DNA of 64,000 nucleotides, taken from assembly GCA_015179125.1 (NCBI GenBank), contig WHVA01000078.1:186001-250000 (forward strand). Direction: 5' to 3'. Shown here in pieces: positions 34,218-47,678 of this stretch (position 1 is its first letter; the number at the start of each line of letters is the position of its first letter). Below the pieces are notes generated by a model, which saw nothing but the letters and a program-made list of their open reading frames with translations, was not told where the DNA came from and searched no databases. Origin of the DNA: Gautieria morchelliformis. Taxonomy: Eukaryota; Basidiomycota; Agaricomycetes; Gomphales; Gomphaceae. The position numbers and the translations under genes are program-made.

Positions 34218-35851
34218 CTAGCGCAGTCGATGAGTGGCTGGCCGTGCCAATCGTAACCTCTTTCTGTTTCTTTTGCCATGCGGGTTGGTTGCTCCACCTG
34301 GTCCTTGTGCTTTGGCGTTTGCTGAGACCTGGTATCTCATGACACCTGTCATTCGCTGCACAGATTCCTCGAATGGAAGGACAGCTTGGTTTGTGCCAAC
34401 GGTGATGGGGTAGCGCTTCTGGCAACTCTCACAGAAATGGGTGGGTTTCTCCCAAACCTCTGCAGGGATGGCCTTTCAACGTAAGAGTCATAGGTTAGTA
34501 AAAGTAAGAGCCACATCACGCTACTCACATCGTTGTTCTGATTTGACAATGCCGACTCAATGATTGTCATCATTCTCAGACGACTCGCCATTCCCGTCGA
34601 TCCTTCTTTGATCCCTAGTACTCCTCTTGCGAGCAATACATCTGGATCGAACGAGACTATCTGAGACCACGGTACTCCGAGGAACGCCCGAGCACGGTTG
34701 CCCGTCTTGAGACTCTTGTCTTTCCCAAAGAGGCACCGGACGCATCTTCGCATATCTTCTAATGGCATGGGAGGGCGAATATAAGGGCCGATAGGATTTT
34801 CTAACGTCCCCGGGGTATTCGCCAACTCGTCCTTGGCACCAGAATGACCGGTGACAATGGATTCTCGAAGCTCGTGGTTCTCTTTAAATTCTACCAGGTG
34901 TTTCGGAGACATCCGTTTATCACCAATCATCACAACAGGGGTAGAGGGAGAATCTCCAGAGTGACTGGTGGACTCCGTGCTATCGAGAGACCCCGAAGGC
35001 GTGAGCGCCGGACAGGTGGAAGGACACGTCGACAAAGGTAGTGGAATACAAGGTGCAATGCCATGGCGCAGTTGATGTGCCATAGCCCGTGTAGATGCAC
35101 CCAAGTCTTTGATCCCAAGACTCGCACAGGCAATATGTTCGGTTTGATTATGGTTGCCTGGAAAAGCGGCATGCTTCAGTTCCTCCAATGCAATAGTTCG
35201 ATCGTTGGCAGCGAGTGCTTGTTCTATCTCAGCGGTAGAGAGCGAAAGTCTAGCAGTAGTAAGCACCTTCTGCATAGTTTCCTTCTCTTTCTCGGCAGCT
35301 GCGCGACATTCACACAGATAGACAGAACGTTTGGCCAGAAGTGCCCTCTGTTCGGACAGTCGTCGATATAAGTCAGCTCGCGCGCGAACCAATGCAGCTA
35401 GCTCTGGCTGCGCATCATGGCCAAGTGTGCCATCCACAAGCCGTCTTGGAGGGCTAGGTGCAGGCAAGCTTCGTCCCGAAACTTCATAGTCATATGCATC
35501 ATCTTTCTGTGTAGCTCTTGATTCTTCAGGGGCGAGATCTTTCGACTGGTTATTTTTGAAATGGGTACTCGTGGCAGCGAGACGATGAGTGAGGGTTGCT
35601 CCGAGGGAGTTCATGAATATATGAGAGAGTCGTTTCCCGCTTAGTGTGATTGTTTCCAATCTTTGTTGCAGATCTGTCAGAAGCTCGTCCTCTGGAGGGT
35701 GTGAAGCATGTCGGCCCTCAGTCAACTTGAGCATCCGCGCCTGAGCTAAGTTCAAGAGTTCTTGTCTCAGCTTGACGTGACATTCTTGTTGGAGAGTATT
35801 CTTCTCCCTCGCCCATGTCACCTCCAACTCTTCTCCACTGCAGGCAGCCAT
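34218..35851 (-). CDS. Hypothetical protein with coiled coil and C-terminal cysteine pairs
   Basis: I do not recognise the family. From Met at 35,851 (MAACSGEELEVTWAREK) a long frame shows two charged helical regions: about residues 5-85 (LRQELLNLAQARMLKL, LLTDLQQRLETITL) and 150-240 (ALVRARADLYRRLSEQRALL, then ECRAAAEKEKETMQ). Heptad spacing suggests coiled coils. A Ser/Thr/Pro-rich stretch follows. Near the end RRCVRCLFG is a CxxC pair. The frame can run to 34,349 unspliced, or an intron from 34,527 (GTGAGT) to the AG at 34,457-34,458 gives VWEKPTHFCESCQKRY, a second CxxC pair, ending at 34,218. I prefer the spliced form because two CxxC pairs could bind zinc. The frame is open upstream to 36,034; the shorter start leaves a 221-bp shared promoter with RFC1. 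Confidence 0.6.
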
Positions 35852-36072
35852 GTCAGATTGATGATATCTCAGTAATATTTCCACAGCGAAGAAGATAAGA
35901 GGGTGCGTAGGCTCTGATGACGTTCCGTACGCTTTTAGGCACCTGTGTGGGGGGCTAAAAAGAACCACGGGAGAGGTACATACACGCAAGCTAAGCGACG
36001 GAATTTCCCCTTTCCAGGGCCGATAATAACCCATAGCGCTTATGTAACGCGTTTCAACCCAAGACGCGTCTC
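35852..36072. promoter_or_regulatory. Divergent promoter, coiled-coil gene / RFC1
   Basis: 221 bp between the chosen start codons. It contains ACGCGTTTC and ACGCGTC (36,047-36,070), two copies of ACGCGT, the MluI cell-cycle box bound by MBF upstream of yeast DNA replication genes. Their position within 30 bp of the RFC1 start is suggestive; function here is inferred. Confidence 0.45.
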
Positions 36073-39000
36073 ATGCCTCCCAAAATTCCCGTTGGCACCC
36101 AAGACATCAGAGCCTTTTTCTCTGGTTCACAGCCACCCAAGGTAGCTTCACTGTCCAATGTATCAGTACGTTGGTTAACTCGCATTGGCCTCTTAGCCTA
36201 CCGAGGCAAAGAGAGGTGACGATGATACACTGTACGCGTTTATCGCTCAAAAAATGTAGACACTGACGTACCACCCTAGATCTATTATACCCACCAAGTC
36301 CAAACCACTTCCTCCCCCCGCTGCGGCATCATCCTCTTCCGGTTCAAAGCTAAACAAGAGTCAAACAGATAGATCTATGGATATGGATGTGGACATAAAC
36401 CCAGTCACAGAGGCCGGGAGCCATCTAAAGCGCAAGAAGTCTGCCATGAATGTCATGTTGTCCTCTGACAGCGACACTGACCCGGAACCTCCAAAAAAGA
36501 AACATTCCGTAAGTCCAGGGAAGGCGAAGGCCAAAATGAAACCCAAGCGCCAGAGTGGCAAGCAGAAGGCAGACGTTGACTTTATTGACGATGATGTGTT
36601 GAGTGCTACTGAGGAAGTGGCAGAGAAACCAAAGAAGAACAGAACGGCAAAGAAAGATGTTCAGACCAAAGCATCTATAAAGAATGAGGCTAAAAACGCC
36701 AATGAGAATAAGCCCGTGACAAAAAAATCCAAGTGCGTGGTTTGAGTAATATGCTTAGTAGCCAATGTCTCACACGAACAGCAGCTTCGCTGCATTTGCT
36801 GCGAGACGAGCCTCGGGGCCAGCTGCTCCAGGGTCTAAAGCTGTGCCCGATGGGCAGCCTAACTGCCTTGCAGGGCTCACGTTGGTATTCACTGGGGAGC
36901 TAACCGCATTCAGCAGAGATGAAGCCACCGACTTAGCCAAGCGCTATGGCGCGTCAGTGCGATATTTGTCTGAAGCCCACACTTTCTTAATGCCGTTACT
37001 ATAGTCGCGTGACAGGTCAACCCTCCAGTAAAACCTCTTATGTTGTGGTCGGGGCCGACGCTGGTGCATCGAAGCTAGCCGCCATCAAGAAGAATAATCT
37101 GCCAACGTTAGATGAAGATGGTTTCCTGAATCTGATTGGGACCAGGTAGATTGGTATTTCACTTTTGTTCTTGCATAGTTTATGTGAGCCTACAGGGAGG
37201 GCATTATTGACGACAAAACTCGAGAAAAGATAGCAAAGGAAGAAGCCAAAATCCGAGAGGCAGCGAAAGAACTTGAAAGGCGCGAGAAGACGGTTGGAGG
37301 GTATGTTTTGGCCGTTTTCATTGCTATTGGAACGCTAATACATGTGTAGACTCCATGGTGTGCCACCCTCATCCCAGTTATGGACTACCAAATACGCGCC
37401 TCAGTCGCCCAAGGAAATCTGCGGAAACAAAGGTCAAGTGGAAAAGTTACAAGGATGGTTACATGATTGGTATTGTGTATCCACACATAGGTTTTCGAGT
37501 CCCTTAGCGTTGCATTTCAGGCAAGGCTCCCTTAAGGCTTCTTTTAAAAAACCGGGGAAGACAGGTATGAACACTTTTCGAGCGGTCATGATTACCGGTT
37601 CGCCTGGTATTGGCAAGACCACGAGTGCACATATCTGCGCAAGGCTCGAAGGGTATACTCCAATCGAACTCAACGCCAGTGATGCTAGGAGCAAAAAACT
37701 CGTTGAGGTTCATCGTGTCTTTCTCTTCACTGATATAATAGGTTTTGACGTTTGTTTACTAGAATGCCACCAATATTAGTAACACGTCGCTAGACGGATG
37801 GATCTCTGGCGGAAAAGTGAGTTGTTGTTCCATGTTTATCATTTCTACCCCCGCAAGTGTGGCGTACTAAGGCTTGGTTCCTGTAGACTACGCTCGCCAC
37901 GGAAGTTGAGATCACGAACAAATCTGTCCTCATCATGGATGAGGTCGACGGGATGTCAGCAGGAGACCGTGGAGGAGTAGGAGCCTTGAATGCATTGATT
38001 AAAAAGACGAAGGTGAATGCACTGCCGTCGTTGCTCGCCTTAAACTCGCTCTCTTCTTTAATAATTAAATTTGGCTGCACGCAGATACCTATCATATGTA
38101 TCGCGAATGATCGCCAAGCACAGAAACTGAAGCCGTTACTTCACACAACGTTTAACCTTTCTTTCAAGAAGCAAGTCGCTAGCTTTGCGGCTATATTCGA
38201 CCTTCATTGATAGTTGACCGACAGACCTGACGCTGCCGCCATACGCTCACGGATTATGAGCATATGTTTCCGGTCCGTCGTTTATTTGACAGAGTAGGGT
38301 ATAATATCACGCAACCCCTGTGGTTGATAGGGAAGGCATGAAGATTCCCGGAAACGTCGTAGACCAGTTGGTGCAGGGCGCACAGTCAGACATACGCCAA
38401 GTCATCAATATGCTTTCTACGTGGAAATTATCCAACGAAACAATGGACTTTGATCAAGGCAAGGCGCTGTATGTTGAAATATGCTCCCCAGTTTCTTCGA
38501 ACATTGCTCACATCCGCACTGCTTCCAGAGCCAAGATGAACGAGAAGTATATGTTGATGACGCCGTGGGGTGTGATGAATAAGATCTTAGGGCCTTACGC
38601 CTTTTCACCAACTGCTCGCGAGACTCTCAACGACAAGATGGATCTCTACTTTCAGGATCACAGCTTCGTCCCAATGTTTATGCAGGTGATGGCCGGTTTG
38701 GGCTGGATCATGGCATCTATGTGGTAACGGATTATGATGACAGGAAAACTATGCTAAGATCGATCCAGCGCGGTCAAAGCATATGGTCGGCCCCGAGCGA
38801 GACATGAAAAAAATGGAGCTTTTGGACAAGGCGGCCTCGTCACTTTCTGATGGTGATCTCGTTGATGGCATGATACACTCGTGCGCCCAACAGTTTCAGT
38901 GATACGTGCCTCCTGATTGAGCGTGACTGTAAATGTGCAGATCAGAGCAGCATTGGTCTCTAATGCCTTTACATGCCGTGACATCAACTGTCCGTCCGGC

Positions 39001-39841
39001 ATATTACATGTATGGCCAAGGAGGTTATCAGGGCGCAAATGCCATCACGTTCCCAATGTGCGGAGACCTTTTCCTTGCCGATTACATTCCGTGGGCCTCA
39101 AAGTCTTATTTCAGGTGGTTTGGCCAGAACTCGAAGCAGAGCAAGCTCCAGCGGCAGCTCGCAGATGTCCAAATTCGTATGCGGCTCAAGGTGTCTGGTG
39201 ACAAGACCGAGATTCGACAATCTTACGCTCCAGCCTTGCATTCACTGTTAGTACAACCCTTAATAGACTCAGGAGCGGTGCGCAGCCTGCCTTTCCCAAA
39301 AACGGACATATGTGGCTTACCTTTCTTTTGTTCCGCTTTAGAGTGTCGTTGACGAGGTGATCGAATGTATGGATGGATATTATTTATCTAAGGACGAGTG
39401 GGATACCGTCGTCGAGCTAGGAGTCGGCGATAGCAAGGACGACAAGATTCTTAAGAAGATTTCTAGCGCGACAAAAGCGGCGTTCACTAAAAAGTACTGA
39501 CTCATTCATACCTATTCTTGTCCGGTTTTAAATGCTTTCCAGGTATAACTCGACGGATCATCCCATCGCGTTCCACAAATCTGCTGATCTTGGTAAGGTG
39601 CCCAAGAAGCTCGCGGCTGATCCTCTACCAGACCTTGAGGAAGCTTTTGACGTATGTTTCATATCTGAACCACTGCTGATGATCCGGTTCACCTCGATTC
39701 TAGCTCGATGAACCTGATGATGAGAAGGAGGAGAAGAAGCCCAAAGATCCAACAGGCATCGCGGACGACAAGCTGTTGAAGCTGGCTGGCAGAGGAAAAA
39801 CCAAGGCCACCGCTTCACGCCAGGGGAAGGGAAAGAAATAA
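36073..39841 (+). CDS. RFC1: Replication factor C subunit 1 (clamp loader large subunit)
   Basis: Multi-exon gene of about 13 exons. It starts MPPKIPVGTQDIRAFFSG, with DIRAFF matching the PCNA-binding start of RFC1. A long Lys/Ser-rich linker follows (nuclear), then a BRCT domain (LAGLTLVFTGELTAFSRDEA, SYVVVGADAG), the AAA+ part with Walker A GSPGIGKTTSA (37,600), Walker B LIMDEVDGM (37,930) and sensor IPIICIANDR, the lid with GAQSDIRQVINMLSTWKLS, and the RFC1 C-terminal domain, ending in a Lys-rich tail. RFC1 with RFC2-5 loads PCNA on primer ends. One intron (38,171-38,224) has a GC donor (GCAAGT). ACGCGT boxes lie just upstream. All exons keep frame; Walker motifs are intact. Confidence 0.95.
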
Positions 39842-40246
39842 CTCTGGATTGGTAGTACTTACTATTCCAAGACTGATTCTCATTAACAAACATATCATTG
39901 GTTCGGCGTGACTCATGTAGCTATATCATATCGTCTATGGCGCCTGTAACGTGTCGCACACGCGTCAGTTGTTGACTTCTTCGTACGTTACGCGCATGCC
40001 TCATTGCAACACAATTATCATGAAACTTGAAACTACCTCTGCATGGCCGCAGTCACGAGCATTTTGACGTGCAACAGCAGTCGTTATGTGCACTGCACAC
40101 TTTGCAGTATATAGCTAACGGAAATTCTGGATTTTGTATACTGTCACGTTAAATGAAAACGTGGCTGAAAGTCACGTGCGTCAGCGTCAGCGCCTACTGG
40201 TACACCCATCGTTGCCAATAGGAAGAACTACAGATCGGAAGTAACG

Positions 40247-42024
40247 ATGAGCAAGGTCGTTTTCGGTATATCTCTCTCTGTCAGGGCTACTTGCTTTGTC
40301 TAATAGTTCAATCAGTGGGCAACGTGCCGTATAACATGAGCGAGGACACGCTAATCGACGTATTTAAAAAGGTCGGCCAGGTTGTTGGATTTAGGTATGT
40401 CATAATCCTAGGACAGTGGCGCATAGCCTCAGCTCATCTACAATGTACCACCTCGTGCCGTTCTTTCAATTTTACGCGGTCCTAGATTGGTGTTCGACCG
40501 AGAGACCGGAAAACCGCGGGGATACGGCTTTTGTGAATTTGCTGGTAAGTATTGGCTTTGGTGATTGATTCCCCCACGCCCCTCTCGACGCCATTAAAAA
40601 TAACGCTCCGCCTGCGCGCTGAAATAGTGATATAACCTCCGAAATCGCTTATAAGGTTTTTTTTTCCCCAATTTTCCTCAGTCTTTTGAAAATGCCCTCT
40701 CCTCCCAACAACGACCACCCGCAGTCATATTTACCTTTTTTTCCTCAACCAGACCACGAGACGGCACAGTCTGCCGTTCGAAACCTCAATAATGTCGACT
40801 GTGGCGGTCGCCCCCTTCGCATCGACCTGGCCGACTCAGACCCATTCCTTGAGGGAAAAACTACGATGCGCGGAGAGTTGATAGATAATGCGGGTGGTGA
40901 GAACATGTCGACATTCTTACTTTACTTTGCTCTAAGCCACTGTTGCAGGGTGGAAAGAGCGTCACCGCGATGGTCCACCCGACCGAGATCGTGATCCTCG
41001 CTATAGTTCGTCTGGGGCAAGGAGCTCATACGCTTCTGGGACAAGCGGCAACGGGAGCTCTGGGGATAGTTGGCTCGCCAGCCTACCCCGAGGCACGCCG
41101 CTACCTCCCGGAGTCAACTGCATGGACGCTATTTCGCAGACTGTAGCGAGCATTCGCCCTGGCCAGATGATGGAAATTCTATCATCTATGAAAGTATGTT
41201 TACAGTGTATTATTATATATGGTGGCTAATCACCTTTACCAGACGTTTATCTTGGAGCAACCTGAGCGCGCCCATGCGCTTCTTACGGCGCATCCTCAGC
41301 TCGCGTACGCACTGTTCCAAGCGCTTCTTGTCCACCAAATCGTCGATCCTGCCATTCTCCACGTCGGTAATCTTCCCTTGATGCATTGTATTTCTAGACT
41401 AATTTCCGCCCTTCCAAGCGCATGATCGCCGCAACCTCTATGCAAAATGCAGCTGCTCCAGGGCCACCACCACCCCCGATGGATCACTCCCCCCCTTCGC
41501 ATACTCATCATCCCACTCCAGCAGCCCCTTCTGCGCTTCCGTCACATCTGCTCCCTCACACCCAGTCCCAATATCCACCTCAGCACGCGCCCCCTCCGTC
41601 TTCCATGTATCAAACCCCGCCGCCGTCTGTGCCACACATGAGTTATCACCCACCCCCTCCAAACCCGCAACCAAGCTACTACCAGCCGCAGCCATCGCAC
41701 CCTACCCCGCCGAGTGCCGCATCAGCTGGTCACGCGAACCCTTCGGGAAATGATCCTACAAGTGTAGTACCAGATACACAACGTGTAAGCAATCAACAAC
41801 ACACATTCCTTCTCAATGTCGTAACTCCTACACCTTCTCTAGGCTATGCTGATGCAGATGCTGCAACTGACAAATGAACAAATCAACGCATTGCCTCCTG
41901 CTGAGCGCCATGCCATACAACAATTGGTAAGTGTCGATGCCTTTATTTATTCTATCGCATACTGATTCTACGACTGCATAAGCGGAACCAATTCATGGCA
42001 CTAGGCAGCACCATGAGTTCCTAG
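40247..42024 (+). CDS. RNA15: mRNA 3'-end processing factor, CstF-64 / Rna15 type
   Basis: The N-terminal RRM is split over four exons: RNP2 VFVGNVPYN (exon 1 joins exon 2 after 40,266), FKKVGQVVGFR, RNP1 GKPRGYGFCEF, and SAVRNLNNVDCGGRPLRIDLA. Then DAISQTVASIRPGQMMEILSSMK and TFILEQPERAHALL..ALFQALLVHQ form the hinge that binds CstF-77/Rna14. A long Pro/His/Ser-rich middle (41,440-41,790) leads to the short C-terminal helical domain MLQLTNEQINALPPAERHAIQQL. The protein binds U/GU-rich RNA downstream of poly(A) sites in the nucleus. Stop at 42,022. No break seen. It sits about 400 bp after RFC1, same strand, with its own promoter space. Confidence 0.93.
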
Positions 42025-43062
42025 AGTCAAACGGTACAAGTTGAGTACTGAAGAAGAGGGGCATAGCTGTAGAATAGGTGCAATGTATACATTGAATGAG
42101 GAAAATGAGACTCTCATGTTATTTCGGATCCTGACATTATTTCTTATACTGTGAAGTCTTATTCAAGCACGATATTTACGGTGGGTAAAGCTTAAAGCTC
42201 GGCATCGGGCCTAATTGAGAACCGTGAGATACTAAATGAGGAAATGCAGACATCACAGCGATCATCTGCGGTGGCACGTGCTGTATGCCCGTAGACAACA
42301 CATGGAACCTAAGTGTCCTCGACGTGGCAAAATTCTATGTGCTGGCAAAATAAAAGCGCACTTGAGCTGGAATACTAGTATGCGGTAATACATCTACTGC
42401 TGCCGGCCTGGTCACGCTTTTGCTGTTACTAAACAACTATTACGAACCCCGACTCACAAGTTCCATTTACTTTCTACTCTCGACTATAGGAGCTGCCAAA
42501 GGTTACTATTTCAATGAAGTTTGCCCTAATAACTGTCTAAAGATTGCTACCGTTTCTTTTCAGCCTTTGTCGGGTTGATGTCGGAGGACTTCCGCCGATT
42601 GAATTCAAGAAGTTGGAACTCGCCGGCATACGGTGACAATACCCTTGATATCAAACCCTGAGCGTACACTCGCACACATCTCGAGGCGGCTACAGGCTCA
42701 AGTGTCCAGTAGGATATTACAGAAATCAAATCGCCAAGTGTACAATGACCACATAACAGTAATAGGTATACCGTGCGGTTGGGCCGTACTAGCTAGGCAT
42801 GTGTCGATTGCATTTTGAGGACCAGTGACCAAGATCTATTATTGTCCTGTTTGAACCCACATTTAGCTTCTAGTATACCCGTGCCAGCTGTCTATTCCTG
42901 TGGCCCAGAGCTCGCAGCATTGTGGTCATCCTTCTTGGACACATCGGCTTCCTGAGCAAGAATGCGGCTGTCTACGTGTTATAAAGGAGCGAGTTCGCAC
43001 GTTCTACCATTCAGTCCTCACCCGGACACCCGTCAGCCACACATCGTAGACGCTGTGCAGCC
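42025..43062. promoter_or_regulatory. Intergenic, promoter of the GH55 gene
   Basis: TATAAA at 42,980-42,985 lies 78 bp before the GH55 start, a normal spacing for a strong fungal promoter. The rest shows no gene. Confidence 0.45.
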
Positions 43063-46000
43063 ATGTTTGCGGTCAATGGCCTTTTGAGCGTAATCTTCAC
43101 AGTCTTCGCCTCGGTACCACTTCTGGCAAATGCTTTGGGTTCATCCTGCACTGCACCTCTTGGGCCTGGAAATGCAGCTGCGTCGGCTCCATATTGGCTT
43201 CAGGACATGCCAACACGGTATGTACTCTTCAAGAAATTCACTAGGCTCCCTGGGCATTCAGCTTGAGACTCTAGAGGCACTTCAGCATTCAATGCGAACC
43301 CTTCGACTTACCCAGTCAGACGCAATGTCAAGGACTATGGCGCAAAGGGTGATGGCACGACTGACGACACTGCAGCGATCAATGCAGCCATTGCAGACGG
43401 CTCGCGGTGTGGTGAAGGCACTTGTCAATCATCCACCTTGACACCTGCTCTTGTTTTCTTCCCTACTGGGTAGGTCAAATTTGTCCTGACAGGTATTGTG
43501 ATTAACGTTTGTGTGTAAAGAACCTATCTAGTATCCTCACCGGTCATATCTTGGTACTACACGCAGTTGATTGGTGATGCCAAGAACCCACCAACACTGC
43601 TCGCCGCTGCAAACTTCACCGGTATCGCAATGATCGGTACGTTATCTAGGCATTGATACTCTCCTTGTGAACGCTACGTCTACTTCTTATCCCATTACAT
43701 CATCCCGATGCAAGAGCTCACTTATTATGGCGATTATGACACGCAGATGCGGATGTCTATATACCTGGAGGGAACGGCGCCCAGTGGTACCAAAATCAAA
43801 ATAACTTCTTCCGTGAGGTACGTGCAGTTCTATATTGTTACCAAGCCTTCTGTCTCTTAACTGATTTTAGGTACGCAACTTCGTGATTGATCTGACGCGC
43901 ATGCCCGCGACCACATCTGCGACGGGGCTTCACTGGCAAGTCTCTCAGGGTACCAGCTTGTATAATCTTCGGTCCGTCCACACATTCTGCGTAGTCTCGT
44001 CAACTTGAGGTTGTACTAACTTATTTACAGTGTGGAAATGAGCACAGCTTCCAACACGGCCCACCAGGGCATCTTTATGGAAAGTAAGTATACTGATACG
44101 TTTATTGGTAGCTTTCAGATGCTATTGCTATTTTCACCTTATTATCTGAGGCGGAACGTATTGAGACCCTTCCTTTGATGTAGATGGAAGCGGCGGTTTT
44201 ATGGGCGACCTAGTGTTCAACGGTGGTGCGTACTAACCCCAGCGTTCAGCAACGTCAAATTTTGACTCTCCGGAACCTTTCATCTCGATTATAATATGCC
44301 TTCTTCAGGCAAATTTGGAATGTTCGTTGGAAACCAGCAGTTCACAGTACGCAACGTCACAATCAACAACGCACAGACTGCCGTGTCCCAGGCGTGGAAC
44401 TGGGGATGGACATTCCAAGGGATCACAATCAATAATTGTCAGGTGCATGCCCATATTATATCATTCCTGTTCAATTATTAACACGTCTTTATGTCTCCGA
44501 AAGATTGGGTTTGAGGTTACGACAGGTAAGTTTGCGGGAGTCGTGTCATGAGAGCTAAGACGACCAGTACTCCTGTTAGGCGGAATTACGCAGAGTACCC
44601 AGGTCTGTTTTACGCCTTATACTGCTGTGGTGAGACTCACCGATGCTCTTTGTCCTCTAGACTGCAGGCGCGCAAACGATTATCGACGCCACGGTCTCGA
44701 ACACGCCCACGTTCATACAGACCACACAAACCAGCAATGGGACTCTAGCAGGCTCTCTTCTCCTCGATAACATCAAGCTAAACAATGTTCAAACAGTGGT
44801 AAGCACCGCCCAGGGAATTACGGTATTTAAGGGTCCTGGATCTGGTATGTATGCCAGCAGTTTGCATTGTCTGTGGTTTGACTGCTGTGTCGCTTGTTTA
44901 AAGGCACCATCAGCCAATGGGCTCAAGGTAATGTATACTCTGGAACATCGGGCTCGGGACAGTTTGTGCAATCCTCCCTTACGGGGCCCGCGAAACCAAG
45001 CTCGTTGTTAGTAAATGGAAATGTACGTTGTTTATATTTCGTCGGGACATGATTGTTAATGAAGTTGCAGATTGCAAGCCGCACCCGCCCGCAATATGAG
45101 GCGTTCTCAACCAGTCAGATCATTAGCGTTAAAACCCAAGGTGCGAAGGGTGACGGCACAACTGATGATACCAGTGCGATACAAGCCGTCATTAACCAGG
45201 TAGGCTCTAGCTTATATGTTATGAAAAACAGGTAGTTAACGGGTTTTACTTGGTTTAGTTCTGGGGTTGCAAGATTATTTTCTTTGACGCGGGTACATAT
45301 GTGGTAACTAATACCATAACCATTCCCACTGGAACAATAATTACCGGAGAAGTTTGGCCAGTAATCCTCGGTAGGCAGCAGTCTCACTACCTTCGCTCCC
45401 TGCATGTCACTTGACATCCCAACCTCTGGTTACATCCCCCTTCTTCAGGCACTGGTACTGCATTCCAGTCGCAGGAGAGTCCTAAGCCTGTAGTACAAGT
45501 TGGCGCCCCAGGCTCGACCGGCACGATGGAAATAACCGATATAATATTTTCGACGCGTGGCCCGACACCGGGTGCCATTGTAGTGGAATGGAATGTCAAG
45601 GGTTCCAGTGCGGCTGCTGCAGGATCTTGGGACACTCACATCAGGTTAGGGTCTGGTGAGTGAACCCGTCTCGACTCTAGAAGGACCATGAAATATAAGA
45701 AAAACAATTATTAGCTCAAGGCACTAACCTGGGCTCTGCTCAATGTGTCAAGCTGGTGGACCATGGTACCAACTGTTTCGCTGCCTTCATGGCCCTACAT
45801 TTAACGCCGTCGAGTTCGGCATATATTGAGGCAATGTGGGTTTGGAATGGTTAGCACTCCGTTAAATGAGGGTGTGTATGAATGAGTAATTTGCACCACA
45901 GGCGATCATGATCTCGACGGCGATCACCAGCAAGTCTCAGTATTCAGTGGCCGAGGCATATTTTCTGAATCTGCAGGGCCTATGTGGCTCATCGGTACCG

Positions 46001-46821
46001 GTGCGTGCAACTAGCACGATACGCGCCTCTCACCTCTTGACACTCACACCCGTGACTGATATAGCTTGTATGTCACTCACGGCAATTTCTGCACCTTGGA
46101 CTAGCTTTTAGAATGACACATCCGCACTTTCTAGCCGAACATCATGTTCTATATCAGTACAGTCTTGTCAATGCAGCGAACCACTACCTCGGGCTGATAC
46201 AAACGGAATCCGTATGTTTACCTTTCTTTTTCGTTGGTTCTGATGAGACATGTTGTTCTTGTTCAGCCGTACTTTCAACCTAGCCCTGGCCCTCCTGCTC
46301 CATTTTCAATCAACTCGGCCTACCATGACCCAAGCTTCCCATCTGGCTTGGACCATGCCTGGGCGTTGAATGTCCAGAGTTCCACAAATATTCTTGTCTA
46401 TGGTAATGGTCACCGAGAGTGAATAATACTGCGTATTGAGACTTTGTTTTTTTTTTCAGGGGCTGGCTTGTACAGTTTCTTCCAGGTAATTCATTGAAAC
46501 CTAACAAAGAAGATAAAACTGAATACTGTCTGCACAGAACTACGACCAAACCTGTCTGAACAACGGGACCGATAATTGCCAGCAACAGATCGCAGGCGTT
46601 GATTCAAGCTCGTCACTCAGTATCTACAGTCTCTCAACTGTAGGTACCACGTTCCAGTTTAGCGTCAACGGGACAGGTGTTATCAACCAAGGTAAGCCAT
46701 TACCTTGAGCGCGACCGTCCAGGACGCTGAGCAATTAATGTACGGACAATTCCTAGCCAAGAACATAGATGGGTTTGCATCTACGGCGACATCATGGACG
46801 AGGCTCAGCAATGTTGTCTAA
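43063..46821 (+). CDS. GH55 exo-beta-1,3-glucanase, secreted
   Basis: It starts MFAVNGLLSVIFTVFASVP..NALG, a clear signal peptide. The mature protein opens with LGPGNAAASAPYWL and carries two beta-helix halves, each led by the same type of motif: VKDYGAKGDGTTDDTAAINAA (first, 43,325) and VKTQGAKGDGTTDDTSAIQA (second, 45,130). Other family marks are YYTQLIGDAKNPPTLLA, NFVIDLTRMP, ATGLHWQVSQ, NNAQTAVSQAWNWGWTFQ, and WVWNADHDLDGD. About a dozen short introns. GH55 enzymes cleave beta-1,3-glucan of fungal walls (own-wall remodelling or mycoparasitism), releasing glucose or gentiobiose. The gene ends at TAA 46,819. The paired motifs reflect the normal twin-domain fold. Exact borders of exons around 45,700-46,450 are not all fixed. 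Confidence 0.9.
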
Positions 46822-47678
46822 GGAGCTCACAAGATCTCGACGGGGTCGCGCTGATTGCATAGAGGCCACAATATCTGGCTGGATTGCGCCCATCATTCAT
46901 CGTATCAGTTAATTTCTTGGCTCCTATGCAGGGGGAGAAGTACGCCGAATTATATCTATCAGTATCTCTGCCGTCTAGTTGCTTGCATGTGCCTTCAGTT
47001 TCGTTTTTGTAATTTCAAACTTTGGGAAGTACTTTGAGGCCCGTGGTAGAACGTCAACGGACGACATCGGATATCGTGCTATTATTGTACTGCATAGCTG
47101 TGGGCAAATTCTGAGATCTGACAGATCTGAAGCTTGAAGAGTTTGGGATTGCTTGCGGCCTCAATTCGGAATCGGACGATGAAAATCACTGCGGAAAAAA
47201 TCCCACCAACATATAATGGGTGCTACTCCCACCAAATACTCGTGCAACCCTTTATATCTTTACATACCCCCCGTGAGATCCAGGTGTATTTGAGGTAAGT
47301 AGACAATCCTTGTTCACAACACAGTAGTACGTCACTGATCCTGCTAGCTTTGTATCATCCTGTGAACATCGATGGTGGGACTTTCAATCACAAGATCCCG
47401 GAATCCAGTTGGGTAACAAGTCAGAACGCCTCTCTGGAATAGCTGTATTGCGATCGACGAGGAGAGAGATTCCTATGATGGAAGAGTCCTGCGAAGCTGT
47501 TGCTGTTAGTACAAGTTCGATAGCCAACATACCTGGCAAGGATATCTAAATCGTCAGTAAATCGACCAGGGTTCTCAACTGAAGGTTCGTTGTTTTATTC
47601 GCCATATCAACTCAAAAGCTATATATCTCATGATAACTAGTACTTCTATGAAGTGGTCTAGTAGTCTGACAGGCCTAG
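46822..47678. other. Intergenic between convergent genes, no gene seen
   Basis: No frame with family motifs. Short tandem word AGATCTGACAGATCTGA near 47,115. Confidence 0.4.

Noticed and set aside
41438..41695. Minus-strand frame within the RNA15 gene
   Set aside because: Shadow of the Pro/His-rich coding stretch.
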